From: a virus
IMG/VR virus record: IMGVR_UViG_3300025632_000016
Coordinates: 1 to 60,144 of that record
Direction: 5' to 3' (one strand)
DNA length: 60,144 nucleotides
Part shown: piece after piece, positions 19,645 to 27,004 of the stretch
How the letters are laid out: each line of letters opens with the position of its first letter
Position numbering within the stretch: the first letter of the stretch is position 1
Notes under the pieces: generated by a model
Seen by the model: only the letters and a program-made list of their open reading frames with translations
Databases searched by the model: none
What the model was told of the DNA's origin: nothing
Made by a program: the position numbers and the translations under genes

Positions 19645-20826
19645 TTGGGTAAGCTAGGACGCAGAGGTATATTTAGTACGGGGGCTTCTCTAGGTGGAGG
19701 GGGTGGAATATCTACGCCCTCTAACTTTAAGATAGTTCATAAGCTAGACATAAGCTTTGAGAATGAAATGGAGTTGCAGTCAGAGATTCTTAAATTAAAG
19801 TCTTTAGGTATTCAGCTTGAGAATGAACAAGAACTCTCCGCTGACTTAAAGATAGCTCGTAAGCTTGGCATAAGCCTTGAGAATGAACAAGAACTCTCCG
19901 CTGACTTAAAGATAGTTCGCGGGTTGGGTATAAGCTTTGAGAATGAAATGGAGTTGCAGTCAGAGATTCTTATGTTAAAGTCTTTAGGTATTCAGTTTGA
20001 GAATGAACAAGAGTTGTTTGCTGACCTCACATTAGGAGGTATTGACCCAGACGCTCAAACATTTATTACGGCTCACGAAACGGATACGGGCGTATCTATG
20101 AACGCAATCCAACAAAAAGCTATTAACGGTTTTGTGACAAGGTTAAAAGGAATAGGAACTACACATAGTACTAACTTTTGGAGTGGTGCGTTTAATGTAA
20201 CTTCAATCTATCCTTATTGTCCTTCAAATGATAGTACTGCGTCTGCGGCTGGGTATAAATTAGACCTACTAAGAGTTAACGATATAACCTATACAAATTT
20301 TATTGCTGGGGATTTTACACCTACGGGGGCGACTGGTGGAGCTGGAAAAATAGCAAACACTGGAATAGGCATAGACGCAGCGGCTTACAATGATTATATG
20401 ATTAGTTTTTATTCAAGAGATTTAAGCGCAAGCGGTAGGGTTATGGGGGCGTTAAATGCGGCGGCAACAAGAGCATTAGACCCAGCGTTTACGGGGGCAA
20501 CAACATATAATAACTTTTACCGAAATACTGGGTCAAGTTCAGACGCAATAACAAACACTCAAGGTTTGTTTACCGAAAGTCAAAACAAGCAATATAGAAA
20601 TACAACACAATTCGGAAATAGGCAAAGTGCTAATTTCTCATTAGATAATAAAGATATTTATTTACATTCAAGAAACTTTAATGGTGCTCCAAACGCCCCT
20701 ATCTCAAATGAATTTGCTGGATTTGCAGTAGGAACTAAAAACTTCACAGCAGCAGCTATTCAAGATTGGTTTGAGTGTTGGGATTGGTATCAAACAAATG
20801 TAATAACTGGAGGTAGAAATGTTTAG
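19645..20826 (+). CDS. Receptor-binding tail protein with five 20-residue repeats (TTG start)
   Basis: 393 residues starting at TTG 19645. After a glycine-rich hinge (residues 15-25) come five tandem units of about 20 residues, pattern L-GI-ENE-EL-A-L, spanning roughly residues 28-130 and repeated at DNA level. The remaining 260 residues are an Asn/Ser/Gly/Tyr-rich, single-module domain ending IQDWFECWDWYQTN. A repeat shaft plus a C-terminal head suggests a receptor-binding fibre. Near-identical DNA repeats could expand or contract. Four small genes downstream may be its accessory or unrelated. Confidence 0.65.
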   Translation: MGKLGRRGIFSTGASLGGGGGISTPSNFKIVHKLDISFENEMELQSEILKLKSLGIQLENEQELSADLKIARKLGISLENEQELSADLKIVRGLGISFENEMELQSEILMLKSLGIQFENEQELFADLTLGGIDPDAQTFITAHETDTGVSMNAIQQKAINGFVTRLKGIGTTHSTNFWSGAFNVTSIYPYCPSNDSTASAAGYKLDLLRVNDITYTNFIAGDFTPTGATGGAGKIANTGIGIDAAAYNDYMISFYSRDLSASGRVMGALNAAATRALDPAFTGATTYNNFYRNTGSSSDAITNTQGLFTESQNKQYRNTTQFGNRQSANFSLDNKDIYLHSRNFNGAPNAPISNEFAGFAVGTKNFTAAAIQDWFECWDWYQTNVITGGRNV

Positions 20827-20998
20827 TGGGTTATTAGTAGATGATTTTGATTCAGTAAAAACTGAAAGTGGTATATATTGCAAACCAATGAAGTGTAATG
20901 AGGGGTATTTCTTACCGTTAGGTTGGGAGTCTTTTTTAGATGATAATAATATTAATTATACTAAAAGAGAAGATTTAACCGAGATTGAGTTAATATAA
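20819..20998 (+). CDS. Small protein overlapping the fibre gene
   Basis: 59 residues, ATG at 20819 inside the last codons of the fibre gene (8-base overlap), TAA at 20996-20998. Acidic, with two Cys near residue 21-26. No family recognised. Small proteins translated from the end of a fibre gene are often fibre chaperones or assembly factors; that is only a suggestion here. Confidence 0.6.
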   Translation: MFSGLLVDDFDSVKTESGIYCKPMKCNEGYFLPLGWESFLDDNNINYTKREDLTEIELI

Positions 20999-21004
20999 AA
21001 ATAG

Positions 21005-21012
21005 TATCTTTA
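21005..21012 (+). promoter_or_regulatory. Near-consensus -7 box (TATCTTTA)
   Basis: One mismatch to TAnnTTTG; four bases separate it from the ATG at 21017, the shortest promoter-to-start spacing seen among the plus-strand genes with an ATG. Confidence 0.45.
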
Positions 21013-21016
21013 CCTA

Positions 21017-21457
21017 ATGGCAAGAGGCAGAAGAAGTAAAGGTGGAAAAGGAAAACGAAGTAATAAAGACCCTTACCGTTCTAATTTAGAGCGTGAGTTT
21101 GCAAAGAACCTTAAAGCAAGGAGTGTAGACTTTGGGTATGAAACCGAGAAGATAAGTTACGTTATAGACCATAAGTATTGTCCTGACTTTATTTTAGAGA
21201 AGAAAGATGGTACTACTATGATAATCGAGGTAAAAGGTTTTTTAGATTCTAGTGACCGCAGGAAGATGCTCGCTGTAAAGAAACAGAACCCTGATTTAGA
21301 TATACGATTTATATTCGGGGATAGCCAAAAGAAAATAATAAAAGGTAGTAAGACTACATACGCTATTTGGAGCAAGAAGAACGGCTTTAAATTTGCGGAT
21401 AAGTCATTGCCTTCTGAATGGAAAAAAGAATTATTAATTAATATATTAAATTTGTGA
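21017..21457 (+). CDS. PD-(D/E)XK endonuclease (T7 endonuclease I-like)
   Basis: 146 residues. Basic N-terminus, then a nuclease core: SNLEREFA helix (E near residue 26), YCPDFILEKKDG, IIEVKGF and a following basic helix. E...PD...E-x-K is the metal-binding set of PD-(D/E)XK resolvases; the order matches T7 endonuclease I-type Holliday junction enzymes, which clear branched DNA before packaging and can degrade host DNA. It lies in the late strand beside basic DNA-binding-like proteins and has a near-consensus promoter box at once upstream. Confidence 0.75.
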   Translation: MARGRRSKGGKGKRSNKDPYRSNLEREFAKNLKARSVDFGYETEKISYVIDHKYCPDFILEKKDGTTMIIEVKGFLDSSDRRKMLAVKKQNPDLDIRFIFGDSQKKIIKGSKTTYAIWSKKNGFKFADKSLPSEWKKELLINILNL

Positions 21458-21458
21458 T

Positions 21459-21986
21459 ATGAGAATAAGAAAGAAAGTGCCTAAAGTAACTAAGCGAGAT
21501 AGAATAGTTAAAGCCAAAGCCAACGCTAGTATTCTAAAGAAAAAGATTAAATCAGCCCCAAAGAAGGGGAGGGTAGTAGAAAGCCAGTCACCTAAGACTG
21601 GAGAAACCACATACTCACTAAACAAAGACTCTACTAAAGAGGCAAAGAAAATGGCTATAAAAAGAGTAAACACTAAACTCAAGGCTCAGAAAAAAAACAT
21701 TAGGAAGACACATTCTGCGGCTAAAGCTAAGGCTAAAACCTCTACATTAGCATCTAGGGGGATTAAAACAGCTCCAAAATCACAGAAAGCGTCAATTAAA
21801 TCATCCACAAAGAGAAGTAAGGCGTTAGCTAAATCAACTCATAAGCTAAGAAAGGCAGGTGCAGGAAGCGGTTTTTGCTCAACGGGAGCTGGAGGCTCTC
21901 CATCTTGTAATTCCACATCTAGAGCAGCGAAGAAATCTGCTATGTCTAAGAGAAAGGTAAAAACAAAGGTTCGTTATAGAAGATAA
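21459..21986 (+). CDS. Lysine/arginine-rich protein
   Basis: 175 residues, about one third Lys/Arg, with Ala/Ser/Thr as main partners and few hydrophobic residues: strongly basic and probably disordered. A Cys pair sits in a Gly/Ser segment near residues 140-150. Start two bases after the nuclease stop. Histone-like composition suggests DNA condensation in the virion or packaging; no family was recognised. Confidence 0.7.
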   Translation: MRIRKKVPKVTKRDRIVKAKANASILKKKIKSAPKKGRVVESQSPKTGETTYSLNKDSTKEAKKMAIKRVNTKLKAQKKNIRKTHSAAKAKAKTSTLASRGIKTAPKSQKASIKSSTKRSKALAKSTHKLRKAGAGSGFCSTGAGGSPSCNSTSRAAKKSAMSKRKVKTKVRYRR

Positions 21987-21997
21987 TAAATATAATA

Positions 21998-22123
21998 ATG
22001 GCAAAGAAGGTTAGTTGGAAATACGGTGGTAAGAATTATAGCGGGACTCTTATAAGAGAAACCAAAACTCACAAATATGCGAGAACTACTAACGGTAAAA
22101 TTAAAACCATAAAGAAAAAGTAA
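21998..22123 (+). CDS. Tiny basic protein
   Basis: 41 residues (MAKKVSWKYGGKNYSG...), ATG 21998, TAA 22121-22123, which overlaps the next ATG by one base (TAATG). Lys-rich with a Tyr/Gly/Trp core, perhaps a single small beta unit. The overlap and leader support translation. Confidence 0.6.
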   Translation: MAKKVSWKYGGKNYSGTLIRETKTHKYARTTNGKIKTIKKK

Positions 22124-22377
22124 TGGCTACACCAAGAAAGGGAAAAGCAAAAGTTAAAATTACCTCCACTGGAAAGAAAGTAAGTTACGGTCAGGCAGGT
22201 AAAGCTAAGAAGGGTGGTTCTAGGGTAAAGGTAGGTACACCTAAAGGAGATAGTTATTGTGCAAGAAGTTTAGGTATAAAGAAAAAATTATCTAAGAAAA
22301 AACAAAACGACCCAAACACACCAAACAACTTATCACGCAAGAGGTGGAAGTGTTCGGGAGCAAAATCTAAAAAATAA
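22123..22377 (+). CDS. Basic Cys-containing protein of a conserved phage type
   Basis: 84 residues. Lys/Gly-rich first half, then a recognisable block GDSYCARSLGIKKKL followed by NDPNTPNNLSRKRWKC. Similar short blocks with two Cys and NxxN-L-RKRWKC occur in small basic proteins of other marine phages (recalled, not searched). The Cys pair could bind zinc or form a disulfide. Part of the run of lysine-rich late genes. Confidence 0.7.
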   Translation: MATPRKGKAKVKITSTGKKVSYGQAGKAKKGGSRVKVGTPKGDSYCARSLGIKKKLSKKKQNDPNTPNNLSRKRWKCSGAKSKK

Positions 22378-22383
22378 AAAAAG

Positions 22384-22506
22384 ATGGCAAAAACATTTAA
22401 GATGCACAATATGTATAGCAAAACAGGCGTAAAGAAAGTAGCTAAGACAATGGCACAACATTTATCTTTAAAGAAAAAAGGATATACTCATACTAAAAAG
22501 AAATGA
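22384..22506 (+). CDS. Tiny basic protein
   Basis: 40 residues, ATG 22384, TGA 22504-22506, six bases after the previous stop. Lys-rich with several Met and His. Unknown; kept because spacing and composition match its neighbours. Confidence 0.5.
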   Translation: MAKTFKMHNMYSKTGVKKVAKTMAQHLSLKKKGYTHTKKK

Positions 22507-22540
22507 ATTGTAGGTTTATAGGTGCTAATTAATAATACGT

Positions 22541-22548
22541 TACCTTTG
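22541..22548 (+). promoter_or_regulatory. TAnnTTTG -7 box
   Basis: TACCTTTG in the 112-bp gap before the gene at 22619; the leader would be about 65 bases and A/T-rich. Confidence 0.55.
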
Positions 22549-22618
22549 TAATTATACGTCTAAATATTTAAAGAAATCTGCAACATCTAGGAACAAAAGT
22601 TTGTTATAAAAAATAATT

Positions 22619-22729
22619 ATGGTTAAGAAAAATAAAGCTAAGTGTAAAACCAAGACTAAGGCTGTTACAAATAAGAAAAAAGGAACTACAAAAACTAAGG
22701 TTGTAAAAAGAGGTGCGAGAGGTTACTAA
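22619..22729 (+). CDS. Tiny lysine-rich protein, possibly frameshifted near its end
   Basis: 36 residues (MVKKNKAKCKTKT...) ending RGARGY at TAA 22727-22729. In the +1 frame the DNA keeps coding-like sequence VTKSTTPKKKK up to a TGA at 22755-22757 that overlaps the ATG of the next gene in an ATGA junction, the usual coupling here. KKSTTPKK also occurs in the basic protein at 44929. The true product may therefore end at 22757, with an indel in the GAGAGG stretch; sequencing error or genuine decay cannot be separated. Confidence 0.5.
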   Translation: MVKKNKAKCKTKTKAVTNKKKGTTKTKVVKRGARGY

Positions 22730-22753
22730 AAGTACTACTCCTAAGAAAAAGAA

Positions 22754-23161
22754 ATGAAACTACTAATTAAAAGATTTAGCCACGAAGAAAACCAAACACT
22801 AGGCTATGCAATCGTTTTTAACGAGAATAACGGGGTTCAATATACATTCAGTACGTTAGAGTTGCCTTGGAAGGAGAACGCTAAGAGGATAAGCTGTATT
22901 CCAGTGGGAGAGTATAAGGTAGTTAAGCGTTGGTCTGATAAATACAAAAGACATTTCCACGTTTTAGATGTACCTAATCGCTCTTATATTCTTTTACATA
23001 GCGGAAACTACAATATACACACATTAGGTTGTATTCTTTGCGGTAAAGAGCATTTAGATATTAATGGTGACGGAGAAAGAGACATAACATCATCTAAGGC
23101 TACAATGAAAAAACTTAATGAAATTCTTCCCGATGAATTTACTATGGTGATTGAGGGCTAA
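22754..23161 (+). CDS. DUF5675-type protein, lysis candidate
   Basis: 135 residues. Core motifs: STLELPWKEN, IPVGEYKVVKRWSDKY, FHVLDVPNRSYILLHSGNY, HTLGCILCGK. The H-x-G-N...T-x-G-C-I-x-x-G arrangement recalls the His/Cys centre of YkuD-like L,D-transpeptidases, and DUF5675 proteins are common in Bacteroidota phages. No other muralytic enzyme was recognised in the window, so this is the best endolysin or peptidoglycan-active candidate. Last gene of the rightward arm, followed by a bidirectional terminator. Confidence 0.75.
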   Translation: MKLLIKRFSHEENQTLGYAIVFNENNGVQYTFSTLELPWKENAKRISCIPVGEYKVVKRWSDKYKRHFHVLDVPNRSYILLHSGNYNIHTLGCILCGKEHLDINGDGERDITSSKATMKKLNEILPDEFTMVIEG

Positions 23162-23162
23162 T

Positions 23163-23221
23163 ACGCAAAAGCGTTACACAAAACGTGTAATCCGTCACAA
23201 ATTTATCAAATATTTGTGACG
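23163..23221. terminator. Triple hairpin between convergent transcription arms
   Basis: Three hairpins in a row: ACGC/GCGT at 23163-23174, TTACAC/GTGTAA at 23174-23190, and a perfect 10-bp stem CGTCACAAAT/ATTTGTGACG at 23193-23202 and 23212-23221. It lies where the rightward late arm ends and the leftward early arm ends, so it is probably a bidirectional terminator. No long U-tract on either side. Confidence 0.65.
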
Positions 23222-23272
23222 AAGAAAAGCCTTTATTTAATCGTTAAATTTTCTAACCATACCACAATCACG

Positions 23273-23479
23273 TTACCCACCATTAGGCTTATCAGGTAAT
23301 CCCATCCAATATTTTACAGTACTTAGTTTAAATGTGTTTTGGTCATCATCGTGCCACACTTCACCAAACTCACTATCATTTTCAAGCCTTGATATTACAA
23401 TGTCTATATTATCAATAGGGTGTACTAATACTCTAATACCCTCTTTTGGTTTCTGTGTTTTTATATTAATCCATTTCAT
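23273..23479 (-). CDS. DUF551-like small protein
   Basis: 68 residues with the DUF551 layout: WINIKTQKPKEGIRVLVH at the start, central acidic part, and YWMGLPDKP at the end (family ending W-PLP-PP). Function unknown; frequent in phages. Its ATG overlaps the leftover DUF3310 3' end at 23466-23519. Last gene of the leftward arm. Confidence 0.7.
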   Translation of the reverse strand: MKWINIKTQKPKEGIRVLVHPIDNIDIVISRLENDSEFGEVWHDDDQNTFKLSTVKYWMGLPDKPNGG

Positions 23480-23519
23480 AATATTCTATTAGTCTATCTA
23501 AGTACTCTTTAGCTTTAGT
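23466..23519 (-). pseudogene. Displaced 3' end of a DUF3310 gene
   Basis: In frame this reads TKAKEYLDRLIEYYEMD then TAA, closely matching the C-terminus of the intact DUF3310 gene 600 bp upstream (KKCREYLNRLIEWEE), including 15 identical bases ATAGACTAATAGAAT. It has no start and no upstream portion. It looks like the original end of the gene, left behind when the HNH gene and a replacement 3' end were inserted. Confidence 0.7.
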
Positions 23520-24135
23520 ATGTTTCTTTATTAAAAAGCTTGCGTATTGTGCTTGGTGCTACGTTATATTTTCTAGCTAATTCAGAAAAGTTTATTTCTT
23601 CTTTTTCTTTACCATTAAAAAACTCTAAAACCTCATCCAAAACTCCCTTTCCATAAAGAGTATAATCTCTATTTATAGCCTGAATTTTCCTAGTTGTGTA
23701 CCTGCAATTATGCGGCGAATAACCCAAAGAATTATCTATTCTGTCCAATGTTAATCCCTTTTTGTATCCGTTATCCAATGACCAATTTATAAAAGCTTCT
23801 GAGCTATCTGCCCATAAAGAGCAAACACCTCTTTTACTATAATATTCGTACTTCACATTTTTAGGATTATAACATCTATCTTTCATATTTAACCAAGTAG
23901 AATATAACGGATGCTTTCTTAGACCGTGAGTAATACTTTTACATTTATCACAGCCGACACCAACTCTTTTTCTAGTATAGTCACTAGTCTTTTTTACAAC
24001 TATATTTCCGCAATCGCAAGATGCTTTCCAATAATGACAAGCCTTACCGTGTTTATTTTTAGAAATGTATTCTTTATTTAATACCGTCAGAGTGCCTACT
24101 ATAAACCCTGTTAAATCCTTTGCTTTTCTTCCCAT
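23515..24135 (-). CDS. HNH homing endonuclease with C-terminal helix-turn-helix
   Basis: 206 residues. Paired Cys motifs (CDCG near 40, CDKC near 77), then the HNH core: a THGLRKHPLYSTWLNMKDRCYN block, GLTLDRIDNSLGYSPHNCR with the D-R-I-D-N...Y-x-P-x-N-C signature, and ARKYNVAPSTIRKLF as DNA-binding HTH. Free-standing HNH homing enzymes spread by cutting alleles that lack them. Its start overlaps the DUF3310 gene by 25 bp, and a second DUF3310 3' end lies right after its stop, which marks it as an insertion. Confidence 0.85.
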   Translation of the reverse strand: MGRKAKDLTGFIVGTLTVLNKEYISKNKHGKACHYWKASCDCGNIVVKKTSDYTRKRVGVGCDKCKSITHGLRKHPLYSTWLNMKDRCYNPKNVKYEYYSKRGVCSLWADSSEAFINWSLDNGYKKGLTLDRIDNSLGYSPHNCRYTTRKIQAINRDYTLYGKGVLDEVLEFFNGKEKEEINFSELARKYNVAPSTIRKLFNKETY

Positions 24136-24317
24136 TCTATTAGTCTATTTAAATATTCTCTACATTTTTTCAAATCTTCCGCACCGTTCTTTTCTTTCCA
24201 TCGTCTAATGTACTTTAGGATATTACCCTCACAGAAACCTATATCGTTATCTAAGCAAAACTTTATAACATCGTTATCTGATTCGTAGTGCTTTGGCTTT
24301 ATTTTATCTTCACTCAT
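24111..24317 (-). CDS. DUF3310 protein (T7 gp1.7-like family)
   Basis: 68 residues from ATG 24317: KPKHYES, DVIKFCLDNDIGFCEGNILKYIRRW and EDLKKCREYLNRLIEW are the family's diagnostic blocks. The family is related to T7 gp1.7, a nucleotide kinase; activity here is inferred. I chose 24317 over the ATG at 24359 because it overlaps the stop of the upstream small gene in an ATGAGTGA junction and gives the family's usual N-terminus. Its 3' end seems to have been replaced by the neighbouring HNH insertion. Confidence 0.8.
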   Translation of the reverse strand: MSEDKIKPKHYESDNDVIKFCLDNDIGFCEGNILKYIRRWKEKNGAEDLKKCREYLNRLIEWEEKQRI

Positions 24318-24459
24318 CTGTTTTAATATTATGTTTTTTTCTGTATTTAATTTCCGCAATATAAAATGGAATATATTTATTATCAGGTCTATACTTAGAG
24401 TGCGGTATTACTCCATTATGCAATTCAATTCTATTTGCTATAATAAATTTTTCTTTCAT
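24310..24459 (-). CDS. Small unknown protein
   Basis: 49 residues (MKEKFIIANRIELHNG...KTDE), start overlapping the upstream stop by four bases (ATGA) and stop overlapping the DUF3310 start. The coupling on both sides supports translation. No family recognised. Confidence 0.65.
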   Translation of the reverse strand: MKEKFIIANRIELHNGVIPHSKYRPDNKYIPFYIAEIKYRKKHNIKTDE

Positions 24460-24533
24460 AATCCTAAAAATATAATTGCAAACATAATAATCATTAGTAT
24501 TCCCGTTGCTACTTCTGCCGTGTATTTCTTCAT
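24456..24533 (-). CDS. Very small membrane protein
   Basis: 25 residues with one hydrophobic helix (ILMIIMFAIIFLGL). ATGA-coupled to the next gene. One of several tiny single-helix proteins in the early arm; they may act on host membrane proteins. Confidence 0.5.
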   Translation of the reverse strand: MKKYTAEVATGILMIIMFAIIFLGL

Positions 24534-24624
24534 TGTCTTTTTATTTTAGTTTAATAATCTCTATTATTTTTAGTACCCTGCAATATCAAAAGGCTATCGT
24601 GTTGATATTCATAATTTATTGTTT

Positions 24625-24867
24625 TTAAATAATTTCTAATTCTACTTCATCAACCAACCCTAAAAGCATTTCTAAGTTTCCTCTTGTTAGGGTTAGATAA
24701 GCATAGTCTTTAGTGTTTAAATGTACGCAACCGTCATTATGAAACTTACAATCTATAACGTCTAACTCTGCATCCACTATTTTAGCGGTAATAATTTCCC
24801 CTTCAATGATTAGCTTATCCCTTTCTGGGCAAAGAGCATCTTCAATATTAAATTCTTTCTTTTTCAT
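24625..24867 (-). CDS. Unknown early protein
   Basis: 80 residues from ATG 24867. The upstream ATG at 24885 lies within the -7 box at 24883-24890 and cannot be used from that promoter. Beta-rich, acidic, with two Cys (DCKFHNDGC). Function unknown. Confidence 0.65.
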   Translation of the reverse strand: MKKKEFNIEDALCPERDKLIIEGEIITAKIVDAELDVIDCKFHNDGCVHLNTKDYAYLTLTRGNLEMLLGLVDEVELEII

Positions 24868-24882
24868 AGTTTTAATTTGATA

Positions 24883-24890
24883 CAAATATA
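24883..24890 (-). promoter_or_regulatory. Leftward TAnnTTTG -7 box
   Basis: Reads TATATTTG on the minus strand, 15 bases before the ATG at 24867 and just after the terminator of the upstream gene. Confidence 0.65.
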
Positions 24891-24891
24891 A

Positions 24892-24920
24892 AAAGAGCCT
24901 CTACATAGCAAAGGCTCTTT
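24892..24920 (-). terminator. Leftward intrinsic terminator
   Basis: Minus strand AAAGAGCC, a 13-base loop, GGCTCTTT followed by further T. It directly follows the metallophosphoesterase gene and precedes a fresh promoter. Confidence 0.8.
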
Positions 24921-24945
24921 CTGTTAAAAATATTTAAAAGGATTC

Positions 24946-26103
24946 TTAAAAGTTGTGTGTAAGCCTACTTATCTGTCCTAATTCTGGGTGATGTATAAAT
25001 GCTTCAATAGCAACCTTTGCCCCAAAGTAGCCCGAATTTTTGTGCCATAAATCTACTGCGCTAGGAGAACGTAGGTACTCAACAGTCATGCCTATAAAGT
25101 CCTTGCCGCTTCTGAACTTAAACATATCTTTATGGTGTATGTGATGTAAATAAGCATATCTGTATTCTGTTTCAGCCCACATTTGCTTCTCTTCGTGAGC
25201 GGCAAGATATGGTATTTGGTCTAGCTTGCACCCATCACCGTGTGAGAAAGACAGCATATTGACTCCATACTTAGCGTATTTTCTGTGTATATTACTAACG
25301 TCTAACGTTACGTTTTTATTATTATGAAAGTAGCAACTAACAGCATCTGCTAACATAAATCCACTCATATAATCGTGATTGCTCGGACAATGGATGACAT
25401 TAACGTGCGCTATTGTGGTAAGTCTTTGTATTATCTGACAATAAACAATTCTAGCTATCTTAAAGTTGTCATACCACATCCCATCTGTATCTTGTGGCGT
25501 TCCAGCGGTTGTCGTTCTCTTAGTGTTGTCGATATGGAGTATATCATTACCTATTACAAAGTAAACCATATCTATATTATACGGCTTAGACTTGTCTATC
25601 AGTGATTCACTTCCTTCAATTGCTCTGCTAATCGCTAAGTCTACATCGTAGTATTCACCCGTTCCTTGCATTGTGGCTAACTTACCTATATGTAAATCAG
25701 CTATATCTAAAATAAGACAATGAGCATCCTTTATATTCTTTCTCTTGTATTTCTTAACTTTAGGGGATAGTTTACTCATCTCTGTAATCATATCCTCTTT
25801 AATCAAATCGTAGTCTACAACCTCGTCTTTAAAGTCAACGTTCTTAACTAATGTAGATGTTCCCGTTTCAGAATCTTTTACCCAAGCCACCTTCCAAGAG
25901 TTAGCTGTTATATTGTTTCGGTGTAAGGACTCATCTATAATAGAATCTAACTTTCCGTTTCTCCTCTTAATATACTTCCTTAGAGCATCTACTTTACTAT
26001 ACTCAACATCTCCTAGTATTTCTCTTGCCATTTTACTCCAATCAGACCTACCAGAACCTAAAAGTCCATCTATTTTAGTGTCATATTTAAACCACTTACT
26101 CAT
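24946..26103 (-). CDS. Calcineurin-like metallophosphoesterase
   Basis: 385 residues. The first 120 hold a likely HTH segment (DWSKMAREILGDVEYSKVDALRKYI). Then the metal-binding series: DLHIGK (about residue 136), GNDILH, PSNHDY, SHGDG and YLHHIHH, matching D-x-H, GND, GNH(D), H and G-H-x-H of the family. Such phage enzymes resemble SbcD/Mre11-type DNA nucleases. A terminator follows. No Shine-Dalgarno; the upstream gap holds a near-consensus CGAATATA box. Confidence 0.8.
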   Translation of the reverse strand: MSKWFKYDTKIDGLLGSGRSDWSKMAREILGDVEYSKVDALRKYIKRRNGKLDSIIDESLHRNNITANSWKVAWVKDSETGTSTLVKNVDFKDEVVDYDLIKEDMITEMSKLSPKVKKYKRKNIKDAHCLILDIADLHIGKLATMQGTGEYYDVDLAISRAIEGSESLIDKSKPYNIDMVYFVIGNDILHIDNTKRTTTAGTPQDTDGMWYDNFKIARIVYCQIIQRLTTIAHVNVIHCPSNHDYMSGFMLADAVSCYFHNNKNVTLDVSNIHRKYAKYGVNMLSFSHGDGCKLDQIPYLAAHEEKQMWAETEYRYAYLHHIHHKDMFKFRSGKDFIGMTVEYLRSPSAVDLWHKNSGYFGAKVAIEAFIHHPELGQISRLTHNF

Positions 26104-26134
26104 AACATTTGATTTTAGTTTTTACGAATATACT

Positions 26135-27004
26135 CTATTTTTTTATTTCTATATCCTGTAACCCTTTTGTTTTAAACATTTTGAGGTGGTTTCCGTCAAT
26201 AAAAGGGCAACTACTGCGAAATCCACAGACAGATTTACAGAACATATTACGCTCTCCTTTTTCATCTAATAGTTCTTTGTAGTCAGGGGTAAACATTCCC
26301 TTCATACCCATTTTTTCTACCTTTAATCTACCCTCAATCTCTAGTATTCTGCCTTCAGCGAACTCAATAGCCTCATCCATATCAGCCTTATTGAACTTAA
26401 TAACCTTTGGTTTGTCCCAAAATTGAAAGAACTCAAATATAAGCTGTTCGGGGTATTGTCCGTGTATTTGATGATAGCCATAAGCATAAACGTATAACTG
26501 TCTAGCCTTTTCTTTTACGTTTTTTCTTGTGAATCGCTTGCTTATTTTGTAATCCCTAATGGTTAAATTGCTCTTTCCATCACTATCAACGCTTACCCTA
26601 TCTACAAAGCCTTGAAATTTCTTGCCCGAAGGAAGGGTAAATTCTAGGTGTTCCTCCACCGAAACAGTTTCACCTAACAGCCAATTAGTATTCTCTTTAG
26701 TAAAGAAGGGAAGTGTTTTATTATAGTAATGTTCAGCGGCTTCTACTAGTTCACCTTCTTTATTGTAATATCCAAAAGGGTTATCTAATCCATCAACAGC
26801 ATCGTACCAGCTATTCTTAACGGCTTCTAAGCAATCCTCTTGCGTCATTTCGTCTTTAGCTGCGTGTTCCATTAGGTCGTGTTCAAATTTTCCCCCGACA
26901 TTCCATATGTTATCTTCACCTTTATTTTCTAGTACATAGTTTTGATAAAATGCAGCTAGGCAAGTGTAATTAACTCTACTCCAAGAGTATGTTGTTTCTT
27001 TCAT
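26135..27004 (-). CDS. Cas4/RecB-like PD-(D/E)XK nuclease with Fe-S cysteines
   Basis: 289 residues. N-terminal YTCLAAFY gives the first cysteine; KFEHDLMEH the conserved His; LTIRDYKISKR the D-x-K catalytic strand, followed by QLYVYAYGY (the QxxxY motif); the end carries FCKSVCGFRSSCPF, three cysteines that complete a 4Fe-4S site as in Cas4 and AddB. It probably resects DNA ends for the ERF annealing protein. A rare good Shine-Dalgarno (AAGGAGGA at 27011-27018) precedes the ATG by six bases. Confidence 0.85.
   Translation of the reverse strand: MKETTYSWSRVNYTCLAAFYQNYVLENKGEDNIWNVGGKFEHDLMEHAAKDEMTQEDCLEAVKNSWYDAVDGLDNPFGYYNKEGELVEAAEHYYNKTLPFFTKENTNWLLGETVSVEEHLEFTLPSGKKFQGFVDRVSVDSDGKSNLTIRDYKISKRFTRKNVKEKARQLYVYAYGYHQIHGQYPEQLIFEFFQFWDKPKVIKFNKADMDEAIEFAEGRILEIEGRLKVEKMGMKGMFTPDYKELLDEKGERNMFCKSVCGFRSSCPFIDGNHLKMFKTKGLQDIEIKK

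Noticed and set aside
21017-21457. Integrase or transposase for lysogeny
   Set aside because: The motifs are those of a PD-(D/E)XK resolvase; no tyrosine or serine recombinase was found in the window.
24331-24549. 72-codon plus-strand frame
   Set aside because: It is the shadow of two small leftward genes that are coupled by start-stop overlaps.
26135-27004. Cas4 of a CRISPR system
   Set aside because: Cas4-like features are present, but with no other cas genes or array; it fits phage recombination with ERF.
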